64,000 nucleotides of DNA from Atherinomorus stipes. Lineage: Eukaryota; Chordata; Actinopteri; Atheriniformes; Atherinidae. The stretch's first letter is position 1; the number at the start of each line of letters is the position of its first letter. Shown here piece by piece: positions 51,271-62,700 of the stretch. Position numbers and translations under genes: made by a program. Below the pieces are notes generated by a model. The model saw only the letters and a list, made by a program, of their open reading frames with translations. It was not told where the DNA came from and made no database searches. The stretch is from assembly GCA_023101725.1 (NCBI GenBank), contig JALJCO010007871.1, positions 186,001 to 250,000 of the forward strand. The letters are read 5' to 3'.

Positions 51271-51278
51271 ATTATGAC

Positions 51279-51960
51279 ATTTTGCTGTAAAATCTCTCTC
51301 TGAACCTTGAATTATTGTTCCAGTATAACCAGCACCAAATGGCAAGAAATATGCACTGTGCTTGTTTTAGTTAGTTGTGACTATACACTATTGCACAATG
51401 TGAAATACTTTCCATTTCATGAGCCGATTCTGGAGATTTCCACTGTTTCAAGTAAATAAGTTTTCTTATTGGTATGATCTTTTATTATTTTTACAGCAAA
51501 CACATTCCAAATCTCGTTTCAGTCTATTGCTCATTCAACAAATCAGTTGAACACAATGTTCGGTTGTGACAGAAATGTCTCATCTAACTCATTTTGTCAA
51601 GCAGCTCTGTGACAGGTCAACAAAGAGATGACTAGTCAGTTAGCAGGAGGCTGAAGTCAAAGAAGAAACAGGCTCAGACGGTGGTGGGATTTCAGTGGCC
51701 ATTATGGTCCCTCTGTGTGACAGCTGGGAACCCCTCCCACCCCCATCGCCTTTCAGCGTCTTATTCACAGTCTCTTTAATCACACCAGCAGGGCTGTTAC
51801 ACAGCAAATAAGTTGACCTGACCTATGAGCTGACTGAATGACTGTCCAAACGTTTAATCCACTGAGGTGTTGCAAAGATTTTTTTTCAGCATGTAACAAT
51901 TTCCTGCCCCCCCCCCCCCCCCGTTAACTTTAACTCAGGCTCAGTGTTTGCCCATCGTGA
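51279..51960. other. Intergenic DNA with a poly-C run
   Basis: Nothing recognised apart from a 16-bp poly-C run at 51907-51922. Confidence 0.5.
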
Positions 51961-51964
51961 AATC

Positions 51965-53225
51965 CTGAGTTCTAAGTTTTACAAAGTACATGGAAAATGT
52001 ATGTTGTCTTCACTAAAAGGGATCAACAAACATGTAAGTTGGAATCTCAACAGTTGATCATTCGACTGCTTTTAACGTGTCACCCGTTTTCACATCGGAG
52101 CCCCAAAATGTTGGAGACAAAGCCTATGTCAATACAATCTTACTTCATTTATTACCTTTTCCCAGGGCTCTGTTATTGAGACTGCATCTCATTACAAATA
52201 TCTTGGCATTGTATGTGATGATTATTCATCCTTTACAGTCTATGTTCATGATCTTACCAAAACTTGAACAGATTTTTTTTTCTTCTAATTTTAACATTTA
52301 GTATTATCTTTCATTTATGACCAAAGTGAGGCTTTTAGCTGTCTGTGTGCTGGATTACGGTAGCCTATTTACCTTGCTATATTTACATGCATTGGGTTCA
52401 GTCTAAAAAAGACCTCTGCAGTGTATCACACACTTTAACTCTACATGTTTTATACCCATGGCTGACAAACAGCAGAGTCAACAGAGACTCAATTACTGAC
52501 ATGTTCTACTCTCAAGTCAGGTCAAGTGGTAACCAAATAACCATTTTACAACCGTAAGAACATAGCTAGAACATGGGGCCTAATGGCACAACATTATTTG
52601 GAAAAACTAGTTCGTGGATTTGTTTTCAGTAGGATTTGTTTTTTTATTTTTTTGCTGCTGATGTACAAGGCTCTAAACACTTCAGGTTCAAAATATATAT
52701 GTCTGATCTGCTGATGCTATGGTCACAGAGACTTCTAAAATCATTTGAGTCAGGTTTGCTTTCCATCCTGAGAGTTAAAACTAAACAAGGAGAATCAACT
52801 TTTAGTTTTACGCCTCTAATGTCTGGAACAAATGACTAGAAAACCTGAAATCTGCTCCAAACCTTTGTTCTTTTGAATCAGGTCTAAAAACTGTTTCATT
52901 TGTTACTGCTCTCAATAAAGGTGGTTTTTCTTTTTGGATATATTTTTTTTGCCATTTGTACATTGACAGTGATAATGATGATTACAGTGATGTTCATAAT
53001 GATGATGACAATGATGTATTTCCAGTTCTTATTTAAATCATATTTACCTAAAAGCATGTATTCTGTTGTCTGTTTCTATATATTAGCTGGTTCAGTTTCT
53101 TTATGTCTTTATTTCTTTAATGTTTCTTTTGCACTTTGCTGTAATGCTTTTATTCTTTTATGTAAAGCACTTTGAGTTGTTTATAGATGGATTATTCTAC
53201 ACAAATAAACCTGCCTTGCCTTACA
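51965..53225 (+). mobile_element. 3' half of a non-LTR retrotransposon (LINE) with TTGCC-type tail
   Basis: Decayed post-catalytic part of a LINE reverse transcriptase. Visible blocks are HYKYLGIVCDD (about 52191-52223), the usual 'YKYLGI' motif, then VLDYG (about 52349-52363), and a C-terminal F.ASNVWN block (about 52809-52830) with a 'SFESGLKT' segment near 52870-52893. The 3' UTR runs to 'gtaaagcactttgagttg', 'acaaataaacc' and the tail tgccttgcctta (53212-53223). Many stops and frameshifts make it dead. The 5' half with the FADD/YADD box is missing. The tail differs from that of the LINE end at 3465-3935, so they belong to different families. Confidence 0.7.
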
Positions 53226-55000
53226 GCAGTAACCACTAATGTCCTCCTCAATCACAACAATTGAGCACGCTCTTAAAAATAATCTGGAAGAACGGTCTTC
53301 ACTCTCCTCATTTAACTCTTCCATAACTTTAACTTAGAAAAAAACAACACTCATCCATTTACAGACTGTATTTTTCTAAGTCACGTTGTGCAGGACTGCA
53401 GGACTTTCTGCCACCCTGAGCCCACACATGTACTTCTGGGCTTGAAGAGGAACTGTCTTTATGATCTGGCATTCCCAACAGCACTGCGCAAAGATTCAAT
53501 GAATATATTCACCCACGTATTTACCATGTGTTTACATACCCTCTACTGTACAGTCGTTGACCTGACAGGTTTTAAATCTGCATGGGGGGGCCATTTTCTC
53601 CAATTGTTTCTTCTTTCGGTTCACTGTATGAAGTCAAGACAGGGCAAGTCATTAGCTGGGACTGTTTACCCTACTTTCCCAGCAGTCATGCCATCTGCGT
53701 GCGCTCCGTAGGTTGCATAAGGCCTGGCAGATATGACACCTCCGCAAAACCTGTTCTCTTTTAGCCATTGTTTCTCTCTGCTCCTTCCAACGTAATCTTT
53801 CTCTTTTTTTTTGCCATGTGCCTTCCTTTCTACCCCTTCTGTTATCTTCTCACTATTTTCCTTGATTTATTCAATTTTCAGTTTTTACATCTTCCTTTTC
53901 CTCCACTGTGTCCACCTTTTCCTGTCCTCTCTTCATGTCCTCCTCAACAGCTGACAGACCAGACCCTGCCTGTTGGTGACACTTCACCCACACCGACCTA
54001 AGCCAGATCACCCGTCCATGTGGGAGCCAGAGCCAGGGCCAAGGCCAGGGTGGAGGGGGAGAGGGTGGGGGTTATACCGAGGCCAGCAAGATGGCCCTAG
54101 TCATCATAATCATTCATTGCCTGCTGCTCCTTCTGTCCCTGTACTCCTCCCACTCCTCATGTGGTTTTGTCCTCCTCATGTCAGGGCCACAAGGCACGCG
54201 TATCAGCTGAGCCCAGGATGGCCGGAGTCAACGGGGTCAGGTGGCAGACGCCTGGTTAATTCTCCTGAGGCGGCAAAGTGCTCACGTCAGCCCCTACAAA
54301 CGGACACTGAAATGCACAGATAAAGACAAACACGTACGCACCCGCATCGGTGCATATGGACAGCTTTCCTTGCACAGGGCTGCAAATCGAGAGCGATATT
54401 ATAGGAGAGGGCTTGCCTGTTAGAGGGGGGGCTGTTGATGGAGTTGTGTCAAACAGATCAGCATAAAGAAGGAGGAGGGGAAGATTATAAACACATGACC
54501 AGATGGAGAGAGAGATAGCCCCATTATGTAGATCCTTCCAACCCTTATCCCTGTCTCTTCTCTGCTGCTTGGATCCCTCATGCATATATACCTTTACATT
54601 ATTCAGAAGGTTATAATGAGAAACTGAAGACGGCGGTGGTTAACGAAATGGTCACAGGGCGGTTTACATGGCAGAAGGTGGGCCACAGGTGTACAAGCCT
54701 GAGACTTATTCTTCTCTTTGACCTCTCATTATCACCCTCCAAGTTCTCATTCATTATAACCCTTTGTTCTCTGGTGTTTAGAAGGCAACATGGTGTCTGT
54801 CTGCTGCAGTCTGCTCAATACTGTCATTCATATTTTAAGAATAAATTTAGCATTTTTTTAAATCAATTACCGTCTGCTTGTCTGTTTTTTCGTCCAATCG
54901 CTGATCCCTTTACCTCTTATTTGGATCACACAATAATCAACTTTATATAAGGTGCGGAACAGCATGATTCACAATTTTTTTCCAACTGATGTAAACTACA
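53226..55000. other. Intergenic DNA with an exon-like block on the plus strand
   Basis: A strong polypyrimidine/AG acceptor-like sequence ends at 53950 and is followed by GC-richer sequence with an ATG at 54091 starting a 39-codon hydrophobic ORF (see findings). No protein family recognised and no good donor seen. Confidence 0.4.
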
Positions 55001-58000
55001 GTTATCTGATCATCACTTTTGATTGAAGTCTTGCTAAACCCAACAGTCACATCTACCCCAGTCTGTGCTCTTTTTGTCCGTTATCGGTTGATCTGTCTAT
55101 CCACCAGCCCATCCTCAGCGGCCTGTAGATGAGAGGTCTGGTCTGTTGTTACAGAGGAACAGGTGGGGCAGGCTAAACAGTCAGCGCAGGCTTGAATCAC
55201 ACACTCACACACTCATGCAAGCTGCAGGCAGGCAGGCAGCCGCTCAGACACTGGCCCATATGGTAGACCTCTGGAGCTGATGCCCTTAGCAGAAGAGGGG
55301 AGGGAAGGATAGAGGGAAGCAGAAATGTTTGGAGGATGGCAGGAGCAGGAGGAGACTGAAGAAAGGGGGGGAGGTTGAAACTAATCAGCAAGCAACTCCA
55401 ACTGTCCACTGTCTTTGGGGAGTTAAGACATGCATATATGTGTCTGATTGAACTGGGGGTGTGGAAATGACAAGTGGGGGTTGTAGTTGTCTCAACTGTG
55501 CCAGTTTGGATTTATTGTTTTATTTAATTCATTATTGCTCGCGGTTATGTTTATCTAACCGTCACGTTTCTGTCATTCCTGAATATTTAAAGCTCTCAGA
55601 AAATAAAATAAAAACATTTAACAGGTATTAAATGCTTTTTTTAAGGGCCTAAATGGGATATTTTTTACATACTGAATCTGTCGTTTGTTCAAGCTCAGGC
55701 AAAACAAGAGCTGAGGATCAAAAATATTTGTTAGTTTGTCTGTTTGCAGGGTAATGTAAAAAAACAAAACAACGACAAAAACAAACAAACAAAAAAAAAA
55801 AACAGCTGAATCAGGTTCCATTGAAAAAAAAAATCTATTTTTGTGAGGAGCCAAAGCACTTCTAAAGAGCTGTAAAGCTGAATATTATTACGTCTTGCTT
55901 ACAGTAATTACGGAATTTCCAAAAACAAACACAAGTCTAGCACAAAAGACAAATGCAAATTGGATGATCCTCAATATCATTCTATTGGAATAATATTGCA
56001 CTATTGTTTGGAAAATTATTTCAATGGAATAAAAGATTAAAAATGTTTGCTGTTTCGCCTCTGCAGATGAGTATTAATGGTGTAGTATATTTAAGAGTAA
56101 GGTATATTAACGCTTTTACACACAAAACCATCACTTCAACATCACTGACTTAATGTGAGTTAAAACAACACAAAATGTGACACTGAGATCAGATTGTATT
56201 CATAGTTTACCTTCCAGAATAATATTGTACAGCGCAGTCTATCGACTATTTTGTGGACGTATATGTCTGTGATAGATCCTAGATCCTTAAAAATCCTCCT
56301 GCTCCCTTAACTGAGGCTTTGAAAACATGTTAAGCCGTGCTGGAAAGATAGGCTGGCCACCTGCCACTCACATCACAAAGTAATAGACTGGCAGATGTAT
56401 AGACGGAGGTCAGATGGTCAAACCCTTTGTCAAAATGCAAAACATCATTAGGTAGATGCAATGCTTAAGTCAAGCCTTAACGTTCTATTGTTCTAGAGAT
56501 ATTCAAATGTGACAGTTCACTGTAAATATGTGCTGAAACAACTAAACAAAGAAGTGTGCCACTGTGGTGAAAAAAAAAAATATATATAAATAATAAGCAT
56601 CATTCCTTAGTTAAACATCCGCTTGTCCACAATATTTACTGTAAAACAGAGTCTGCCTGACTTCTCTATTATATAGCCACTAGAGGGCACAATCTACAGT
56701 ATGTTGTTCTATTTTCCCCTTATGAAATCTTAGTAAACAGCTATATACTCTGAATACACATTTTGTAAACACATTTGGATTGAATATTCATCATTGTGTG
56801 TGCATGTTTAATGATAATACTCAGTAAAGTACTCTGTTTATGTTGGCTGGCTGCTGTTTAGCAGTTTAATCATGTTCCCGTAAGCTTAAATCAACTGCCT
56901 GCTGTTGCTAGAAACCGTGTTTACAGAATTTCTTGGAATGAACCATTAAATACCTTTTCTGGCTTAAAATATAATCGGTTATAAGAGGGAAAAGAGCTCG
57001 TGTGTGGAAACACTGCAATCATTTGAAATCTGATAGAAGAAAACTGTAAAGGGAATAATTTGTAACAGCTAGAGGAGGAATGTGTATGGTTATTATGACA
57101 GTAGAAACACACCTACATGCTATCGTTGTGCTCATTGTTCCCAAAATATATGGCGTCATTTAACTTGAAGTTAAAATTTTATCCTCACCATCCAGCTGAC
57201 ATATGCACTGATAGAATGATAATAATATGAATTTTAAAAAGGTTAGCTGATTAAAATGAGTCTATTTCTGTCTTAAATATGTTTGACGTCCACATTTTTT
57301 AAAAATATTCTGCTTTGACTCTGATTTGATTGTGTAAAAATAGATCTTTTACAGGCCATATGGTTGGATGTGAACTTAATCACAGTGATGCATCTAATCT
57401 GTGGACAGATTGCAGCTATGTGATGTCAGTTGATGAGACATGAACAATGTCTTTAATCTTACACTCAGTCTTGTGAGAGATTAATCTGTGTATGACATGA
57501 TTTAATTTGTGAACCTGCAAAGAAAAAAAAATTCTTCCTTTGCATGGTCTGTACACCGTTGGACAAATATGACAAGAATTGTTGCCTTTGACCTGATCCC
57601 ATCTTGTGCTTTACTTGATTATTTATTCATTTATTTATCTTTGTAATAAAAACCTGTAATAAAAACAGCGTAATTTTCAGTATGTATAAAAAATCATAGA
57701 GATGCAGTGCATGTAAAATGTTTGTCTTGAGGTAATAGAGACATTTAGCCACTAGATGGCGACAAAAGATTTGTAACCAGCCTTTTAAAAAATAACGATT
57801 GTGAAAAGTGTTGCCTATGAATTCTGGTGAATGGCTACAGGAGATCTATTTAATTTATTTTCATTAGTCAAAGTCATCATCACTGCTACATATAGTAATA
57901 AATTCAATCCTAAAGTACGTAAAATTAAGAAGTAAAGGTTAGAAGTGTCACCCTGCTTAATTACTTTTGTGCTGTTGTGTTATTATCAGATGGGCATCTT

Positions 58001-59330
58001 TAAACCATCTGTAAAGGTTGAAAGTAGTTTCTCAGCCTCTGTTCTTAACTTGTTTTCTTTATCAGAGCATTTGCTTCTCATCAGCCCACCCAGGAGAGTG
58101 CTTTCTAAAATTGGGTGCCAGAACTTTCTTGCTATTTCACCTGCTGTGAAGCAGATGCAACAGCTGAAGGGGCTGGGAGTTTACTGCAGATGCAAAAAGA
58201 GTACTGGAGTCGTGGACTGCCTCTTCAGCCTGCATCAGTGACTCATGAATGTTCTCAGCGATGCACAATTAAGCATAGCTGTCCTGAATCACTGTGGCAG
58301 CGCAAGACTTATTCATGATGAGTAAGAGTCCAGCAAGCATGTTTTTTGGCTTTTTTTTTTAATCATTATTGTTAGAGGTGCAATTATAGCTAGTTAAAAT
58401 CATCTACATATTTATCATTCATAGCTATTTCTATTTTCTTCCATCAAATTTGGTAAATGGATTATTGTGGTGACAAAATAGAGAGTTGTAACTGAACATT
58501 TGTCTGAGGTAGAAAAATCATGATTTAAGCGCTATTATATAGCACTACAAGAAAAAACAAATAAAGGGGGAAAAAAAGGTTTGAATGATTTTTTTTTTTT
58601 TAGATACAGGTCCAGTTTATCAACTTATTGAGTAAAGTCAGGTTGTTTTAGTCTGTGGTATTGACTGAACTTCATCAGTGTCCATTAACTGGTGACTACT
58701 GGAGAAAATCCCTAGACTGTGTCTGCTTCTATTGAGATTCTACATGTGATCAGAGCTTGTTTGGTCTGTAAACAGCACCAGCACTTTAAACAGGGCAAAA
58801 CTGTCATGTTACAAAATGAGGATCATTTCTATCTGCCTTCCCACAGCAAGCCAGAATGCTCCTTTTCTGTCTTTCATTCTTTCTAAATCATATTTTGAAC
58901 CATATCTTATAAATCTAAATAAGTGTTCAACACGATTAGGCTTCTTTACTAACTTCACAGCCATGGTAAGTAGATTCAAGCTGCTTTATAGATTTCATGC
59001 CTGATATAAGTTGAGTCCATTAGAAACAGAACTGGCTTTGGAAGCACTCAGATTTTCCTCATGACAGAACATCTGTTGTGGTTTTGTGTCTATTGGGGAC
59101 ACTGTAAATTAGATCTGTGATATGAAGCCTGGCTGTTCAATGCGCTTGAAATAAATAAATAAATGAATGAATCAAAACTTAATTTTGTGTGACTCAGCCA
59201 CACACAGTTGATGAATGAGGGGACTCAACAAGAAGCTCTTTGAACTTTGAGTGTGTGTGTCAACACCGTTGCTAATCGTATCACCCTCAATTAACTTTAC
59301 TTCTTACAACTGGATAAACCTCTTTGGAGG
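55000..59330. other. AT-rich intergenic DNA upstream of snta1 with two CTCF-like sites
   Basis: No gene recognised. CTCF-core-like words on the plus strand lie at 56677-56690 (CCACTAGAGGGCAC) and 57749-57763 (CCACTAGATGGCGAC). A (CAAA)n-like tract lies at about 55760-55802 and an AAAT/AATG run at about 59150-59173. Confidence 0.45.
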
Positions 59331-59331
59331 A

Positions 59332-59402
59332 GGAGAGAGTAGAGAGAGAGAGAGAGGGAGAGAGAGAGAGAGGCTGTGTGTGTGCATGTGTGTGTGTGTC
59401 TG
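59332..59402 (+). repeat. Compound (GA)n-(GT)n microsatellite upstream of snta1
   Basis: GA repeats (59334-59372) run directly into GT repeats (59375-59400), ending about 85 bp before the snta1 ATG. GA tracts can bind GAGA-type factors and form triplex DNA. The length is likely to vary between individuals. Confidence 0.9.
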
Positions 59403-59473
59403 TGCATGCCCCCTACCCCAGCCCTCCACCCCCTCTTTACAGGACTGCCAGCCCGTCTAGAGTTATTCCAGGA

Positions 59474-59482
59474 ATGCGTTGA
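59474..59482 (+). promoter_or_regulatory. Minimal upstream ORF (Met-Arg-stop) before snta1
   Basis: ATG CGT TGA, with G at -3. Its stop ends two bases before the snta1 start codon. Such start-proximal minimal uORFs can reduce or tune main-frame initiation by reinitiation. Confidence 0.5.
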
Positions 59483-59484
59483 AC

Positions 59485-59767
59485 ATGGCTGCCGCGATGA
59501 AGGCGCAGAAAACGGGACTGCTGGAACTTCGAGTGACCGTGGACCGATGGATCCGGGTGCTGGCTACACTTAACGAGGACGCTCTCACAGTAAACCCCGG
59601 TGAGGGCGCCGAGGAGCCCGCGAAGCCCAGCCCGAGTCCCGCAGGTGCTGTCAACGGAGACCCCCCGAACCTCAGCTCGTCCCCGGTCCCGGAAACCATC
59701 ACCAACGTGAAGCGCACTGTGCGGGTTACCAAGCAAGATGTGGGAGGACTTGGAATTAGTATTAAAG
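59485..59767 (+). CDS. snta1: Alpha-1-syntrophin, first coding exon (partial gene)
   Basis: Syntrophins are cytoplasmic membrane adaptors that bind dystrophin/utrophin through their C-terminus and recruit channels, nNOS and aquaporin-4 through a PDZ domain. This exon encodes residues 1-94 plus one base. GLLELRVTVDRWIRVLATL (11-29) is the first half of the split PH1 domain; a Pro/Ser/Glu-rich linker follows (38-69). The PDZ start TVRVTKQDVGGLGISIKG carries the GLGI carboxylate-binding loop at 88-91. Donor AAAG|GTAAGA follows 59767, phase 1, as in mammalian syntrophins. The start ATG has A at -3 and G at +4, and an in-frame TAG (59458-59460) lies upstream. Later exons lie beyond the window. Alpha rather than beta is chosen from the short N-terminus and linkage to cbfa2t2; the VPETITN..R stretch also resembles beta-1. 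Confidence 0.88.
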
Positions 59768-62700
59768 GTAAGACGTCTAAGTTAACTTAATAACCGAGTA
59801 GTTATAACGAGTTAACAAGTTTTTGTCTCGTAGTTTGAGAGCAGCGTCTGACAGCGAGGGCGAAAACACAAATAAGTTAGCTAACTTCATGGAGTCCTAC
59901 AAGTATGCGATGGATTTGACTTTTACAAGTTTTTGGAAGAAAAAAATCACATTATAAAACTATAAGGCACATAGAATAAGGCAAATTGTTGCAAAAGAAA
60001 AAAAAATAGCCTATGACAGCTGGGAGGTGGGGGTGGGGGTGGGGGGACCATTTCGGTGCCCCAAAGTCACCGGAGTTGGTAATTATTGGTAATTATTTCT
60101 GGCTGCATTTGTTGTCTTAAACTCCGCTTGAATAACAGCAGAAAGCAAATAATTAGAACTTAAGTTTACAATATTTACTCATTTTCCTCCAGTATAATTT
60201 TAATATGAACTTTCTGATTTAGATTTGTCCCACAGCCTCTCTCAAATCAACCTCTCCCATACCTTTCGCTTTCACAAAATGAATTAATTTTGTGCCCTAA
60301 AACTATTTTAATCTTTATTTTGAGTGTAAGTCATAGGTCAATTTTTTTCACGTACAATAAGAAGAAAATCATACTGCTGAGGACTTGAATACTAATTGTA
60401 GCCTATTCAACAGGTTGCTACAAAAAAGTGAAGTCAGATGAGCAACATAGCCAAGAAATACAGGATCACTTCTTCATAATATGTTTAAAAGATGAGAATA
60501 TTTGAAGAGGAACTTGTAGTAACTTTTCTTGTGACAAAGTTTTTTTTTTTAAATGGATATTTCCCACATGCAGTCCTCAGAGTGAATCTGAAGTTTTTGC
60601 CAGTTGTTTTAAAAAGTGTTTAAGCTTAACAGATTTTTGTCTATGTATTATAGAATATTTTCAATGCTTGATTTTGAGGTAACCAGAAGTAGTCTGATAA
60701 TGATATTGTTTTTTTATTTGCTTGTTTTACTTTCCAATATATTATTATTTATATCAATGTCCAGTCATTTTATTTTTAGCAAGTGAAATAAAAGGAATTA
60801 ATTCAGAATTAATGGATTACATTATTGTGTTTCCCACGTAGCGTAAAAATGTCAGTTAAATGATTGTTTTGCAGATTTGCATCACCTTTGGATGAGCAAA
60901 GGTTAGAAGCTCTCTTGCACACACACATGACAGTTGCACATCAAGGATACATTGATAATACTCCTGTAACCTCTCAGTGGGAAGGGGTTGTGGCCTTTCC
61001 ATATCTTACAAGCCAGGCTAACATGCTTGTGATATGCTGACAAAACCCTTTTCCTTGTCCGGCTTCCTCAGCCTGCAGCAACAGGCTATTATCTCTGTGG
61101 CAAGATCTCAAAGTGAAAAAGAATAAGAAGGATGAGCACTGGGAAGCTATGTAAATACAAAAGATCAAATAAAAAGTGCAGACAGTTGGAGAGTTTTCAT
61201 TTGATTTCCCTGGAGTTGGATGAAATAATTTGCTGCTTACTTTAACTCCAGTTTACGTATGCGTCCTGTATATCACCCATTTTGTTCTATTACTTCCCCG
61301 TTTTTGTAACAAATTTCAGTGTCACTTTAATTTCCCTTTGGTCCCCTGATGAGGATGTGATTCTTCAGTGCGAGGTACAATGGGCTGTGATGTCTGCACC
61401 ATCAAAACAAACATCAAGGCAGTAAATGTGATAAGAAATATTTTCTTCCCTAGACTCCATGCAGTATGTGTTTGAACTTGAATGTGTGTGAACTGAAGCC
61501 TCCTCTTCCTGGCATGTTTGCGCTCACAGGTAATCACTTGACAGCTGGTTGTTGCACTGGGTTGATTTGATGGGTAATGGTAAACTTTGTGCTATTGTCA
61601 TGTTTCAGAGGTCCCTCATTGTAGCTGCTGTTGGCATGTTCATTTTACTTCCCCTCACCATTGCCCTCACCACAGAACAAAGCCAGGCCCTAATGACATG
61701 AAAGTACTGTCCATCTCCATGGAAATGGGTGGTTTTCAAAAGTTAGACAGCATGTTATTAAAACAAAATCATAGCTGGCAGCCTGTTGGCTTGACATTGT
61801 TGTGATGTTGGCTGTTCGAAGGCGGGGTGGGAGAAAGGGTACAACAGGAGGAATGCACCGGCACAAAGAGCGAGCTAGAGATGAAGCAGGACATGGAATT
61901 AGCCAAAGAGGCTGAATGAGTGAGGAGGAATGGAGGGAAGCGTCACTGAAGCAGGGAAATGCAAATTAAAGAAGGCAGAAGGTGTTGCAGGGTAGCTGAC
62001 ACCGCATTGTGAACAGCTGAGAGGAGCAGTCCCCAGCAGTCAGTTGTCATTGGCCAAAGATGAAAGCTATGTGGCTGGGAGTGGAGTACTCCACCAGTGT
62101 TAATTTTAGGGAGCCCACCCCAACTTCCAGAAGAGCATGGAGGCAACCTTTACTCACATGTCTAAATTTAAGAGGGGAGGCTGGGAAGGCTAGACTTAAG
62201 GTCTCTAGACAGACAGACTGGTCACAGAGAAGGCGGTCATGCCTCTGCGGAGCTCTTTATTATTTTGTAGCCATTCATATGCAAGTTTGTAGGTTTTGCT
62301 TTGGTGAAAATGGCAAAAGCAACAAATGTCTGATCGATCTGTTCATAAGAAACCCCACTTATGTCTAAAGCCACCATCCTAGACATAGTTTCATAGACAT
62401 TGTTACATGTTCATGTCCAGCTCGCAGACAGTGAAACAGGGCTCAGGTGCAGTGTTACATAAGGAATATATCATTGCAGATTCATTTTTCTCCCTCCTTA
62501 TGTGCTGCTGTACTTTCATTAACAATATTAGTCATCGTTGTTTTGAAGTTTTGTCCTATTTTCTGTTGCTTCTTTTGTTGTTAATTAGCACTGTTTGCTG
62601 TTGAACTGAGGAAGTGCTGACCACGCTGTTTGAAAGTCCTATTACCCAGCAAACATAGAGTTACCACAGAATTACCTCATTAGACACATATCAGTACTGT

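Noticed and set aside
59479..59484. TTG at 59479 as the snta1 start
   Set aside because: The ATG at 59485 has a strong Kozak context and gives the N-terminus expected for syntrophins; TTG initiation is not plausible in a vertebrate here.
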